The notes: a model not told the origin generated them from the letters alone. A stretch of DNA of 64,000 nt from Pseudomonadota bacterium (GCA_023433305.1 JAEZCZ010000120.1:15410-79409); one strand, 5' to 3'; counted from the first letter of the stretch, positions 48,197-56,633 are shown. A program made the numbers and translations.

Positions 48197-48445
48197 TTAT
48201 TTGCCGGGCTTGGCCTCGAGCGCGGCGATGCGGGCTTCGAGCCTGGCGCACTCCTCGCGTGCGCGACTGGCCATGTCCTTGACCGCGTCGAACTCCTCGC
48301 GCGACACGAAGTCGAGCCCGCCGAAGGCTTCCTTGAGCCGTTCACGCGCGCCTTCGCGTGCTTCGCGAGTCATGCCCGCGAAGGTGCCCGCGGCCGCGTT
48401 GGCCAGTTTGACGAAGTCGGCGATCAAGGGATTTTCGCTTTGCAT
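48197..48445 (-). CDS. ubiK: UbiK-type ubiquinone-synthesis accessory factor
   Basis: An 82-residue protein of the YqiC/BMFP family. An amphipathic N-terminal half (NPLIADFVKLANAAAGTFAG) leads into a coiled coil (REEFDAVKDMASRAREECAR) ending in LEARIAALEA. UbiK supports the late, aerobic steps of ubiquinone biosynthesis. It is 40 bp upstream of recO on the same strand. Confidence 0.85.
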   Translation of the reverse strand: MQSENPLIADFVKLANAAAGTFAGMTREAREGARERLKEAFGGLDFVSREEFDAVKDMASRAREECARLEARIAALEAKPGK

Positions 48446-48482
48446 GAAGGTTATCTGGTCCTGTGGGGCAAAGGGCGCAAGC

Positions 48483-49037
48483 TCAGAGCTCGATCCGTTG
48501 CACGGCGTAGGAGCTTTCCACGCCGTCTGCTTCGGGATTGAGGCGCACGAACTCGTAGTTGAGCACGGTCGCGAACAAGATCCACGCCAGATAGGGCAGC
48601 AACAGCCATGCCGCCACGCGGCGCACTTGCCAGAACAGCGCGATGGTGACGATCACCGCCACGTCGAGCACGAGGATCACGTAGAGCGCGAAGGTCATTT
48701 CGTGCTCGCCGAAGAACATCGGGCTCCAGGCGAGATTCACGAGCAGCTGCACCACGAAAGCGAGGATCGCCGGCATGCGGTAGCGCGAACCCCACGCCGC
48801 GCAGACCATCGCCGCCGCAAGGCCCATCATCGCATAAAGAATGGTCCAGACGATCCCGAAGGCCGCGGGGGGCGGGAAGATCGCGGGCTTGTCGAGTGCG
48901 ATGAACCAGGGATCGGTGCCGGCTTCGCCGCCGGCCTGCCCGGACAGGTAGCCGAGCAGCAGCACCGCGGGCACCAGGAACAACGCCCAGCGGAAGAAGC
49001 TGGCGCGGAGTTGAGCGGGTGAAGCGAGGCGGTTCAT
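48483..49037 (-). CDS. tspO: TspO/MBR family membrane protein
   Basis: A 184-residue, five-helix member of the tryptophan-rich sensory protein family. Typical sequence includes WFIALDKPAIFPPPAAFGIVWTILYAMMGLA (in part), NLAWSPMFFGEHEM and WLLLPYLAWILFATVLN. TspO proteins bind porphyrins and other ligands and influence tetrapyrrole metabolism or stress responses. It sits between tlyA and ubiK on the minus strand. Confidence 0.9.
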   Translation of the reverse strand: MNRLASPAQLRASFFRWALFLVPAVLLLGYLSGQAGGEAGTDPWFIALDKPAIFPPPAAFGIVWTILYAMMGLAAAMVCAAWGSRYRMPAILAFVVQLLVNLAWSPMFFGEHEMTFALYVILVLDVAVIVTIALFWQVRRVAAWLLLPYLAWILFATVLNYEFVRLNPEADGVESSYAVQRIEL

Positions 49038-49092
49038 CTGAGCTCCGGGCCGAATCGGAGCGGCTATAGGCGAGCACCCTCGCCCCGCGCAA

Positions 49093-49830
49093 TCAGCCCC
49101 GCTCGGCCGCGATCAGGAATTCGACGTTGCCCTCGCTGCCCGTGATCGGGCTTTCGGTCACGCCCAGGATGCGCCAGCCGTCGCCTTCGAGCCATTCCCG
49201 CACCTCGCCGCAGACGCGCTCATGAAGCGCCGGATCGCGTATGATTCCGCCTTTGCCGACTTCCTCGCGGCGGACTTCGAACTGCGGCTTGATCAGCGCC
49301 ACCAATGTGCAGCGTGGCGCGGCGAGCCGCAGCGGCACCTCGAGCACTTTGGCAAGTCCTATGAACGAGGCATCGCAGACCACCCAGTCGCACGGGCGAT
49401 CGATCAGCTCCGCCGTCAACGCACGCGCATTGGTTTGCTCGAGCACCGTGACGCGCGGGTCCTGTCGCAGCTTCCACGCAAGCTGATTGGTGCCGACGTC
49501 CACCGCGAAGACATGCTCCGCGCCGTGTTCGAGCAGGACTTCGGTAAACCCGCCGGTAGAGCTGCCGATGTCCATCGCCACGGCGCCGCTCGGATCGAGC
49601 GCGAAATGCGCGATCGCGTGCGCGAGCTTGACCCCGCCGCGTCCGACCCACGGGTGATCGCGCCCGCGCACCTCGATTCCCGCATCGCTGCGCACCTGCT
49701 GGCCCGGCTTGTCCACGCGCGTATCGCCGGCGAACACCAGTCCGGCCATTACCAGTGCTTGCGCACGCGCGCGGCTTTCCGCTAGCCCTCGTTCCACCAG
49801 AAGCTGGTCGATCCGTCGTTTTGCGCTCAT
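49093..49830 (-). CDS. tlyA: TlyA family rRNA methyltransferase
   Basis: A 245-residue protein with an N-terminal S4 RNA-binding domain (RIDQLLVERGLAESRARAQA) and an FtsJ-like methyltransferase domain. The SAM loop is VAMDIGSSTGGFTEVLLEHG and the catalytic region contains WVCDASFIGLAKVLE (split by V at VVCD). In other bacteria TlyA 2'-O-methylates C1409 of 16S and sometimes C1920 of 23S rRNA; the old name hemolysin is misleading. Confidence 0.9.
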   Translation of the reverse strand: MSAKRRIDQLLVERGLAESRARAQALVMAGLVFAGDTRVDKPGQQVRSDAGIEVRGRDHPWVGRGGVKLAHAIAHFALDPSGAVAMDIGSSTGGFTEVLLEHGAEHVFAVDVGTNQLAWKLRQDPRVTVLEQTNARALTAELIDRPCDWVVCDASFIGLAKVLEVPLRLAAPRCTLVALIKPQFEVRREEVGKGGIIRDPALHERVCGEVREWLEGDGWRILGVTESPITGSEGNVEFLIAAERG

Positions 49831-49913
49831 CTTCGGAGCGATACGGCGACGGAACCGGGCAGGCCAGCGCTTGTTGCTTGCTGGACGGTCCGGTCCCCCT
49901 GCAGGAGCTTTTC

Positions 49914-50492
49914 ATGCGACACCGCCGCGCTTTCCTGCGCTTTCCCAAGATCGCCCCTCGTTTTTCCGGCAGCACAGCGATGGCCGCGTTGGGCTGTGCC
50001 GCGCTGGCGGCCTGTGTGCCTCCTCCACCCGCGCCGACGCCTACTCCCACGCCTGCCCCGGCCCCCGCGCCAGCCCCGGCGCCGGTCCCCACGCCGACGC
50101 CGCTTCCGGGCACGACGACCTGGATGGACGCCCCACAGACACCCGGAGATTGGTATTACCAAGCCGGCGCGGCGCGGTTCGGACCGCCGCAGAGCGAGGG
50201 GCTACTCGTGATGCGCTGCGATCGCGCCGCGGGCGTCGTCGAGGTCGCCCGGTCGGGCAATGTGGCGGCTACGCAAATGGCGATCCGCACCGAAACCATG
50301 GACCGGGGCGTCGCCGCCGCGCCGGTCGGCGGTCCTTTCCCCTCGGTGGTGGCGCGGATTCCCGCGCGCGATCCCTTGCTCGATGCGATGGCCTTCTCGA
50401 AAGGACGGTTCGCGGTCGAGGTGGCGGGGCTGACGACTCTCTACGTGCCGTCCTATCCCGAAGTGACCCGCGTGATCGAGGATTGCCGCTGA
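49914..50492 (+). CDS. Lipoprotein with a proline tract, function unknown
   Basis: A 192-residue protein. After a basic N-terminus comes a lipoprotein signal (MAALGCAALAAC). A PTPT/PAPA repeat of about 30 residues follows, which probably spans part of the periplasm. The last 110 residues form a compact domain (TWMDAPQTPGDWYYQAGAAR to VTRVIEDCR). GGAG stands about 7 bases before the ATG at 49914; an internal ATG at 49980 would start right at the signal. No family recognised. It overlaps no gene but faces away from tlyA. Confidence 0.72.
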   Translation: MRHRRAFLRFPKIAPRFSGSTAMAALGCAALAACVPPPPAPTPTPTPAPAPAPAPAPVPTPTPLPGTTTWMDAPQTPGDWYYQAGAARFGPPQSEGLLVMRCDRAAGVVEVARSGNVAATQMAIRTETMDRGVAAAPVGGPFPSVVARIPARDPLLDAMAFSKGRFAVEVAGLTTLYVPSYPEVTRVIEDCR

Positions 50493-50606
50493 GGCCGCAG
50501 CGCTGGCGGGAAGACACCCTCGCGGCGCGGAGCGAAGCAGCTATTCTGACGGGGAAAAACTTAAATACAAGCCTTGCGTTAACCCTTGCGGTGACTCACA
50601 TTCCCC

Positions 50607-50633
50607 CCAGGCCAGCGGTCCACGATGGCCTGG
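50607..50633 (+). other. Hairpin upstream of the mini reading frame
   Basis: CCAGGCC (50607-50613) pairs perfectly with GGCCTGG (50627-50633) around a 13-base loop. It lies about 50 bases before the strong Shine-Dalgarno sequence and could be part of the same 5' leader. Confidence 0.5.
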
Positions 50634-50685
50634 CCCGGCGGTGAAGCGGCGGGCATGGCTTCCAAGCGCGAAAGGAGGTGATCCG

Positions 50686-50742
50686 ATGTCTCATGGTTCA
50701 GCAGGGAGGTCGGTGACGACCCGCGCGGAGCATTATCGGTAA
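50686..50742 (+). CDS. 18-codon mini reading frame with an extended Shine-Dalgarno
   Basis: ATG 50686 to TAA 50740-50742 encodes MSHGSAGRSVTTRAEHYR. The sequence AAAGGAGGTGATCC (50671-50684) is complementary to essentially the whole 3' tail of bacterial 16S rRNA, with GGAGG seven bases before the ATG; no other gene in the window has such a site. The stop codon lies inside a TATCGG/CCGATA hairpin, and a terminator-like stem follows about 55 bases later. It may be a leader peptide or a translated small RNA. It has no run of Leu, Ile or Val codons, so simple attenuation of the downstream ilvE is not supported. Confidence 0.55.
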   Translation: MSHGSAGRSVTTRAEHYR

Positions 50743-50796
50743 GCTTACTTTCGCCGATAAAGGCTTCGTGAGCGGCTCACCGGCCGCTGACCATGT

Positions 50797-50832
50797 GAAG
50801 GGTCGCTTGGGCTGAGGCCGAAGCGGCCCTTC
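50797..50832 (+). terminator. Terminator-like hairpin after the mini reading frame
   Basis: GAAGGGTCGCTT (50797-50808) pairs with AAGCGGCCCTTC (50821-50832), 12 pairs including one G-U, around a 12-base loop. Only a weak pyrimidine tract (TCATTTCT) follows, so termination may be partial. It would end the mini-frame transcript well before ilvE. Confidence 0.6.
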
Positions 50833-50901
50833 TCATTTCTGGGCTTGGCCCGCGGCGCGGCGATGCCTAGGGCTTCGGAACGACTTGGTTTCGCTTCTTA
50901 C

Positions 50902-50939
50902 CAATTATTTCAAAATCTCTTGCCATTTTGAAATAATTG
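50902..50939. promoter_or_regulatory. Perfect 15-bp AT-rich dyad before ilvE
   Basis: CAATTATTTCAAAAT (50902-50916), eight bases, then ATTTTGAAATAATTG (50925-50939) is a perfect inverted repeat ending 39 bp before the ilvE ATG. It is strikingly AT-rich against its surroundings. The lack of a following T tract and its place in the promoter region favour a repressor operator, for example of a MarR-type protein, over a terminator. The cognate regulator is not identified. Confidence 0.6.
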
Positions 50940-50978
50940 AACCTAGACATTGCGAACCAAGCCAAGGACAAGGACAAG

Positions 50979-52076
50979 ATGGCCGACGCCCCCGCTCTCG
51001 ATTTCAGCCGCATTCCCCATCCCGCCCCCGTTCCCGGCGCCAGCCGCGACCAGGCGATCGCTGACCCGGGTTTCGGCAAGGTCTTCACCGATCACATGGT
51101 CTCGATCGAATGGACCGAGGGGAAAGGCTGGCACGATGCGACGCTCGGGCCGCGCCGGCCGCTGAGCCTCGATCCTGCCGCCGCGGTGTTGCACTACGCT
51201 CAGGAAATCTTCGAAGGGCTCAAGGCCTACCGGCTCGATGACGGCTCGATGGCATTGTTCCGCCCTGAAGAGAACGCGCGCCGCTTCAATGCTTCCGCGC
51301 GGCGCCTCGCGATGCCCGAGCTTCCCGAAGAAGCTTTCGTGGAGGCGGTTCGCCAGCTCGCACTCGCCGACCGGGACTGGTTTCCCGCGGTCGAAGGCGG
51401 CTCGCTCTACATGCGACCCTTCATGTTCGCGGACGAGCCCTTCCTCGGCGTGCGCCCGGCCAAGCACTACAAGTTCCTGGTCATCTGCAGCCCGGCCGGC
51501 AACTACTTCAAGTCGGGCGTCCCGGCGGTCTCGATCTGGGTTTCGGGCGACTACACCCGCGCGGCGCCGGGCGGCACCGGGGCGGCCAAGTGCGGCGGCA
51601 ACTACGCGGCCAGCCTCGTCCCGCAGGCCGAGGCAATCGCCCGCGGCCACGATCAGGTCGTGTTCCTCGACGCGGCCGAGCACAAATGGGTCGAAGAGCT
51701 CGGCGGCATGAACGTGTTCTTCGTGTTCGACGACGGGCGCATAATCACCCCGCCGCTCACCGGCACGATCCTCGCCGGCATCACCCGCGACAGCCTGCTG
51801 ACCCTGGCCCGCGAGGAAGGCCTCGAAGTTAGCGAGGAACGTTACAGCCTCGAGCAGTGGCGCTCGGATGCGACAAGCGGCGAGCTGGTCGAATGCTTCG
51901 CCTGCGGCACTGCCGCCGTGGTGACGCCGATCGGACGCGTGGCGGGCGAGGACTTCGAGTTCTCGATCGGCAGCGGCGGCCCGGGTCAGCTCACCGGCTC
52001 GCTGCGTTCGAAGCTCGTCGCGATCCAGCGCGGCAATGCCGATGATCGGCATGGCTGGGTGAAACGCCTCGACTAG
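50979..52076 (+). CDS. ilvE: Branched-chain amino acid aminotransferase
   Basis: A class IV aminotransferase of 366 residues that interconverts Leu, Ile and Val with their keto acids. The early motif is LHYAQEIFEGLKAYRLDDGS and the PLP lysine is in GGTGAAKCGGNYAAS. The segment EELGGMNVFFVFDDGRIITP and the later GTAAVVTPIGR match the large BCAT subgroup. AGGACAAG precedes ATG 50979. Its promoter region carries the AT-rich dyad, the likely control point. Confidence 0.93.
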   Translation: MADAPALDFSRIPHPAPVPGASRDQAIADPGFGKVFTDHMVSIEWTEGKGWHDATLGPRRPLSLDPAAAVLHYAQEIFEGLKAYRLDDGSMALFRPEENARRFNASARRLAMPELPEEAFVEAVRQLALADRDWFPAVEGGSLYMRPFMFADEPFLGVRPAKHYKFLVICSPAGNYFKSGVPAVSIWVSGDYTRAAPGGTGAAKCGGNYAASLVPQAEAIARGHDQVVFLDAAEHKWVEELGGMNVFFVFDDGRIITPPLTGTILAGITRDSLLTLAREEGLEVSEERYSLEQWRSDATSGELVECFACGTAAVVTPIGRVAGEDFEFSIGSGGPGQLTGSLRSKLVAIQRGNADDRHGWVKRLD

Positions 52077-52143
52077 CCATCACGGGCGTCGCCTATCAGA
52101 TCGCGAGGCGCCGTTTCCATTCCGCCAAACCTCCAGGATTCCC

Positions 52144-52449
52144 ATGCTGCAGTTCTTTCGGGTGATCGCCCTCATCGAAGGCGTGACGACGATCGCGCTC
52201 TTTCTTGTCGCGATGCCGCTCAAATACGCGTTCGATAATCCGGCGCTCGTCCCGCCGGTGGGGATGACCCACGGCGTGGCCTGGCTGGCCTATGTTGTGG
52301 CGATGGCGATCTGCCTTCCAGGCGCCGGTTTCAGCGCCTGGGAATGGTTGCGCACGTTCGTCGCCGCGCTGTTCCCGTTCGGGACCTTCGTCAACGACAA
52401 CCTCGTGAAACGGAAGGCAGCGGCGCTCGGTCGCGAGGCGCTTTCCTAG
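52144..52449 (+). CDS. DUF3817 membrane protein
   Basis: A 101-residue protein with three hydrophobic segments. FFRVIALIEGVTTIALFLVAMPLKY and the closing WLRTFVAALFPFGTFVNDNLV are typical of DUF3817. Function is unknown. AGGA lies six to seven bases before ATG 52144. It overlaps the end of the convergent PilZ gene by four bases. Confidence 0.85.
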   Translation: MLQFFRVIALIEGVTTIALFLVAMPLKYAFDNPALVPPVGMTHGVAWLAYVVAMAICLPGAGFSAWEWLRTFVAALFPFGTFVNDNLVKRKAAALGREALS

Positions 52450-52781
52450 GCCGTCAGGGCCTCACGCTCGGCGACAAGCGCCGGCTTTTCGCTGAGGAAC
52501 AGGCGGATGTGGTCGAGCACCGCAGGCTGAAGTAGCCGGTCGAAACGCACGCCGTGCACGTCCCCGACACGCCACCGCACTTTCGCATCCACTACGCCCG
52601 CGCGTCCGAACGAAAGGCTCACCAGGGTTCTCATTCGGAGACGCCGGTCCGGCGAGACGAAGCGGCAACCAGCCGCCGAGAGATTGGTTACGCTCACCGG
52701 CTGATGGCTGTCGGAACCGTCGCGAACGCTGGCTTCGACCGCAATATTGTATCGTGGCTCTCGCTGAACTTCGCTCGCCAT
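52446..52781 (-). CDS. PilZ-domain protein
   Basis: A 111-residue single-domain protein. It has the RxxxR-type motif in QREPRYNIAVEASVRDG and the second motif NLSAAGCRFVSPD, which together form the cyclic-di-GMP pocket of PilZ domains. The first motif reads REPRY rather than the classic RRxxR, so binding needs testing. Start at ATG 52781. Confidence 0.82.
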   Translation of the reverse strand: MASEVQREPRYNIAVEASVRDGSDSHQPVSVTNLSAAGCRFVSPDRRLRMRTLVSLSFGRAGVVDAKVRWRVGDVHGVRFDRLLQPAVLDHIRLFLSEKPALVAEREALTA

Positions 52782-52830
52782 TTCCCATCCCAAAACCACG
52801 TAACGATCCCTAGCCAATGGCGGAAATTCG

Positions 52831-54747
52831 TTAATCTTGCGTGATGGGCGCGCTACACGACCGAACGGCGCCGCTCTTTTCGCAGTACCAAGCAGCCAGA
52901 ACATCAAAGGCCAGCTTGCGCTCTCCCACTTCGTTCACCAGGCCCTTCCGGTTCCAACCGTCCTGAATTCCGCCCAACTGCCGCCGCGGCGAGCGGAAAT
53001 CCTTGAGGATCCACGGCGACATGCCGGCCAGCGTGGGAATTCGCCCCGCCATGGCCAGGGTGTGCCGGTAGTAGTCCGCCTGGTATTCCTCAGAGAACTT
53101 GCGCGGCGCAGAGCCCGGCTCGCGCTGGCCCAACTTCGCATCAGCGCCAAACTCGGACAGGATGAGCGGTCGGTCGGCCGGCAGCCGCCATTCGAAACGC
53201 GCGAGGTCCTCGGGCCGATCAGGTCCGTACCAGCCGTTATAGGTATTGATGGCGAGGACATCGACTTCGCTCGCCAGCGGGTCGGCCAGCTCGAGAACGG
53301 GATGGCCTTCGCCCTCGTCGCGCTCGGTCAGCAGCGCGGCGGTGACGAGCCGATGCGGGTCGAGCGCGCGGACATCTGCGACAAGGCGCGCGATGAAAGC
53401 GTTGCGCGCGTCGGTCACCGGGGTTTCGTTGCCAACGCTCCAAAGCGCCACCGCCGCGCGATTGCGATCGCGCAGGATATTCTCCGCCAGCATGCGCCGC
53501 GCGGTCGCGAGCGTTTCCGGCTCACCCCAGGCGATCCGCCAGTAGACCGGCACCTCGCTCCAGACGATCAGGCCGATCTCGTCGGCTGCGCGGACCATCG
53601 TCTCATCGTGCGGATAGTGCGCAAGCCGGACGAAATTGCCGTGCAGGCCGCCTTTCACCTGCGAGAGCAAGGCGCGCGCGGCTTTGGGCGTCATTCGCCG
53701 GGTCGGACTGGCTCCGAGCTCCTCCTCGTGCAGGCTGATTCCACGCAGAAACAGGGGCGCGCCGTTGAGCAGGATTCGCGCGCCGTCGACGGCGAGGGTG
53801 CGGAAGCCGACGCGGTCGCGCCAGGTGTCCTCGCCCGTGCGGACCGCCACGTCATAAAGTTGGGGCGTCGTGGGCGACCAACGGCGCAAATCCAGTGGGG
53901 CTGGCAAGACAAGGCGTGCGCGGCCTTCGGCATCGGTCGTTGTGTGATGGCGGATGCCCAGGTCCGCGATCGTTAGCTCGACCGTGGCGCCTCCGGCTTG
54001 CGGTCCATCGAGGGTCACATCGATGGCGATCCTCCCGTCGTCGGTCAACCGCACCCAGGCGTCATCGACGAAAGTCTTCGGAACCTCGATCAGCCTCACC
54101 GAGCGGGTGATGCCGCCATAAGTTTCCCAGTCGGTGACGGGCGGTGGCACGGTGCGGTCGCTGTGCGCCGAATCGACCCCGACGACCAACCGGTTGCCGG
54201 TTTCCCGCAATAGACCGGTCACCTCGAAAGCGAACGGAGTGAAGCCGCCCTCGTGGTGCCCGAGGCTTTCGCCGTTGAGCCAGGCTTCCGCCGCGTAGTT
54301 CGCCGCGCCGAAACGCACGAAATAGCGACGCCCGACACGTGGGGCAGCGTCAAAGCGGCGCTGGTACCAGACGAGTCCCTGATAATGCCGCATCTCCGGT
54401 GCATGGGTCAGCCAGCTCGCGGGCAGCGTGGCCTGGGGAGCGGTGTCCATGTCGTATTCGAACAAGGCGAGCGGATCGGCGTTGCGCGCTTCCTCCACAT
54501 CGATGTCCTCCCAGCGTCGGTGACCTCGCCCCGCCGGCTCGCCGTGAAACCCGGCGACCCCGTCCCGATAGGGGTCGATCGACCAAGTCCAGGCGCCGTC
54601 GAGCGAGGTCGCAGCCCGCAAGTCGGCGGCAGCTAGCAACGGCCCTACGGGCAGCTCCTGCGCGGAAGCGGACGCGCCAGGCGACGCCAGCACGACGAGC
54701 GCCAGCGTGGCGACGCCCAGAACCCAGTTTCGCGCAGACTCGATCAT
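52831..54747 (-). CDS. Secreted GH2 family glycosidase (beta-glucuronidase-like)
   Basis: A 638-residue protein with a signal peptide (VLGVATLALVVLASPGASASA). It has the three GH2 parts: a sugar-binding jelly roll (RRYFVRFGAANYAAEAWLNG), an Ig-like domain, and a TIM barrel from about residue 325. The acid/base is Glu441 in SVGNETPV and the nucleophile Glu532 in LILSEFGADA. The overall sequence is closest to beta-glucuronidase/beta-galactosidase-type members; the substrate is not determined. The start is ATG 54747 or ATG 54774. No transporter or other sugar gene is next to it. Confidence 0.87.
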   Translation of the reverse strand: MIESARNWVLGVATLALVVLASPGASASAQELPVGPLLAAADLRAATSLDGAWTWSIDPYRDGVAGFHGEPAGRGHRRWEDIDVEEARNADPLALFEYDMDTAPQATLPASWLTHAPEMRHYQGLVWYQRRFDAAPRVGRRYFVRFGAANYAAEAWLNGESLGHHEGGFTPFAFEVTGLLRETGNRLVVGVDSAHSDRTVPPPVTDWETYGGITRSVRLIEVPKTFVDDAWVRLTDDGRIAIDVTLDGPQAGGATVELTIADLGIRHHTTTDAEGRARLVLPAPLDLRRWSPTTPQLYDVAVRTGEDTWRDRVGFRTLAVDGARILLNGAPLFLRGISLHEEELGASPTRRMTPKAARALLSQVKGGLHGNFVRLAHYPHDETMVRAADEIGLIVWSEVPVYWRIAWGEPETLATARRMLAENILRDRNRAAVALWSVGNETPVTDARNAFIARLVADVRALDPHRLVTAALLTERDEGEGHPVLELADPLASEVDVLAINTYNGWYGPDRPEDLARFEWRLPADRPLILSEFGADAKLGQREPGSAPRKFSEEYQADYYRHTLAMAGRIPTLAGMSPWILKDFRSPRRQLGGIQDGWNRKGLVNEVGERKLAFDVLAAWYCEKSGAVRSCSAPITQD

Positions 54748-54864
54748 CGCACCCCCTGGTCGACGCGGCATCATGGGCCCAATCTTCGGCTTACGGAAAG
54801 CGGTTTGTGAACCGGCATTCTCGGCGCGCTTTGCCTGACTCGCCCAATCGGCTAGCCGTAGCGC

Positions 54865-55125
54865 ATGGATTTCAACGATCTCCTGCAGCGCTACTTCGGA
54901 ACCGTCGACTTGTCGGCTGCGTCTCCCGCGGTTCAGGAGGCGGGCCTTGACAAGTTGCGCGTGGATTTCGGGTTGGAGACCGACCCCGCACGACGGTTCG
55001 CCCTGTGGGCCGTGCTTTACATGTTGGGTCAGGCGCCCGACCTCGACGTAGCCTTCAGGGACGAGGCCGATCGGGATGCAGCGCGCAACCTGATGGATCT
55101 GCTTGCGGCATCCGGCGAAGAATAG
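54865..55125 (+). CDS. Small soluble protein, function unknown
   Basis: An 86-residue acidic, helical protein (DFNDLLQRYFGTVDLSAASP; FALWAVLYMLGQAPDLDVAF; DAARNLMDLLAASGEE). No membrane segment, cysteines or recognisable motif. It is divergent from the GH2 gene and converges on the next secreted-protein gene. The sequence reads as real protein with ordinary codon use. Confidence 0.7.
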   Translation: MDFNDLLQRYFGTVDLSAASPAVQEAGLDKLRVDFGLETDPARRFALWAVLYMLGQAPDLDVAFRDEADRDAARNLMDLLAASGEE

Positions 55126-55141
55126 TGATTTTCCTCAGCTG

Positions 55142-56287
55142 TCAATCAGCGGCCCGAAGACGGGCAAGGGCCGCTTTGCCTACGTCGTTCAGGAACGGAC
55201 CGAGTTCCTCCCAAGGCACGGTGAAGGTGGCCCTGCACGGTCCGTAGGCATGCGGCACCACTGGCACGGCAAGCAGGCCGGCGCTGCTCAGGCCGAAACG
55301 CCATGACCAGGTATTCAACGCCTCCCGGCATTCCTCGAGGAACAGCTCCCGCTCGGCAGGGCCGTCGCCAGGCTCCCCATCGGAGGGGCCCATCTCGATG
55401 ATGACCTCGACCAGCGGAGGAAGGATGGTGAAGTATCCTTCATCGCCTTCGGAAGGCTGGTACTCTGCCCCGGCCTCGTTGAACCAGCCCGCGAGGTCGA
55501 CCTCCTTGCCGGTACGCCTATCGAAAGTACGGTAGTAGAAGCCATGGCTCGGATGCGCGCCGCCGCAATAGATGTCGTAACTTTCGATTGTGGTGAGCCA
55601 CGCGTCTGACACGAAGACCGGCTTTGACGTCGTGCTGTAATTTCCGTCGACGCCGTGGACGGCAATGTTGTCTCCCATGCACTGCAGATAGGTGGCCTGA
55701 TAGCTCCCGGTTGGCAGGCCTTTCGCCAGCTCGGCGAGAATCTCCCCATCGCCGGACTGCTCGGGCGCGAAGGTGAAGCTTTCGAGCCTGATCTCCTCGG
55801 CAAAATGTTTGGGCGGATGGTAGCTTTGCGCCGTGTAGCGCCAGCCGTCGAGCTCGGCAGGCTCCGACACGACCTCGCCGCCTGCGATACGCGGATTCAG
55901 GAAGGCATCCGAACTGCACGGGCCGCTGTATTCGCCCGCGGTCCATGCCACCGGCGTAAGGTCGAATGGCAGGTTCCGGCGGCCCTGGCGCCAGGTGCCG
56001 CGCAACCGATCGCCGGTCTGCTCGGCGAACTCCCACAAGGCCGAGGGCTGGTCGTCCGCAGATTTCTCAATCCACCCACCTTCGCCATCTTCCTCCGTGA
56101 TCGCGATCGTCTCGAGCTGTGAGCGGTAATAATAGGCGCCGCTCGCTGGACCGCCTTCGGCGTCGATGCACAGCCGCACCGGGTAGGTGCCGATGCGGCC
56201 ATCCCAAACACCTGCCCAGTCGGGCTTGTGCTGTGCTGCTGCCGGAGCGGCGAGAAATAGCGCCAATATCGCAGGGGCGACGCGCAT
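55142..56287 (-). CDS. Secreted protein of unknown function
   Basis: A 381-residue exported protein with signal peptide VAPAILALFLAAPAAAQ. The N-terminal part after it (DWAGVWDGRIGTYPVRLCID) looks like a beta-sheet 'interaction with cellular product' domain. A later part (CGGAHPSHGFYYRTFDRRTG) resembles DUF3298-type domains that carry the G-A-H-P motif. I cannot name a family with certainty. The ATG at 56287 overlaps the phhB stop by one base, implying coupled translation. Confidence 0.75.
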   Translation of the reverse strand: MRVAPAILALFLAAPAAAQHKPDWAGVWDGRIGTYPVRLCIDAEGGPASGAYYYRSQLETIAITEEDGEGGWIEKSADDQPSALWEFAEQTGDRLRGTWRQGRRNLPFDLTPVAWTAGEYSGPCSSDAFLNPRIAGGEVVSEPAELDGWRYTAQSYHPPKHFAEEIRLESFTFAPEQSGDGEILAELAKGLPTGSYQATYLQCMGDNIAVHGVDGNYSTTSKPVFVSDAWLTTIESYDIYCGGAHPSHGFYYRTFDRRTGKEVDLAGWFNEAGAEYQPSEGDEGYFTILPPLVEVIIEMGPSDGEPGDGPAERELFLEECREALNTWSWRFGLSSAGLLAVPVVPHAYGPCRATFTVPWEELGPFLNDVGKAALARLRAAD

Positions 56288-56580
56288 CAGCCGGCGAGCT
56301 TGTCGATCGCGCGCGCCATCTTCGTGTCCCGCTCCGAAAGCCCGCCGGCGTCGTGCGTCGTCAACGTGATCGCCACCCGGTTGTAGACGTTCGACCACTC
56401 CGGGTGATGATCGTGCTTCTCGGCCAAGAGGGCCACGCGGTTCATGAAGGCCCAGGCCTCGCTGAAGGTTTTGAACCGGAATTCGCGCTCTATGGCGAGA
56501 CCGTCGCCGCGCAAGGTCCATTCAGAGAGAGTACCAAGCGCCTCGTCGCGCTCGGCATTGGTGAGCTGCGGCACGGCCAT
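56287..56580 (-). CDS. phhB: Pterin-4a-carbinolamine dehydratase
   Basis: A 97-residue enzyme that recycles 4a-hydroxytetrahydrobiopterin formed by aromatic amino acid hydroxylases. Family sequence includes [20 protein letters not shown] and the active-site [20 protein letters not shown] followed by [11 protein letters not shown]. No phenylalanine hydroxylase gene is nearby. It starts at ATG 56580. Confidence 0.92.
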   Translation of the reverse strand: MAVPQLTNAERDEALGTLSEWTLRGDGLAIEREFRFKTFSEAWAFMNRVALLAEKHDHHPEWSNVYNRVAITLTTHDAGGLSERDTKMARAIDKLAG

Positions 56581-56633
56581 GGCAATTCTCCTCCGCTTGT
56601 CGCCCCCCCACTTGTGCCCTAACCGTCGCCGCC

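Larger units (their letters stand above)
50493..50978. other. Structured non-coding region between a lipoprotein gene and ilvE
   Basis: A 486-bp gap unusual for this dense chromosome. In order it holds a 7-bp hairpin (50607-50633), an 18-codon reading frame with an extended Shine-Dalgarno (50671-50742), and a hairpin spanning that frame's stop codon (TATCGG 50734-50739 with CCGATA 50754-50759). Next are a 6-bp hairpin (AGCGGC 50771-50776 with GCCGCT 50783-50788), a 12-bp terminator-like stem (50797-50832) and a 15-bp AT-rich dyad (50902-50939). I see no other gene. I could not assign a promoter with confidence. Confidence 0.6.

Noticed and set aside
50671..50684. Possible 16S rRNA fragment (AAAGGAGGTGATCC is the reverse complement of the 16S 3' end)
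   Set aside because: No further 16S sequence surrounds it on either strand, and it is placed seven bases before an ATG, so a Shine-Dalgarno reading is better.
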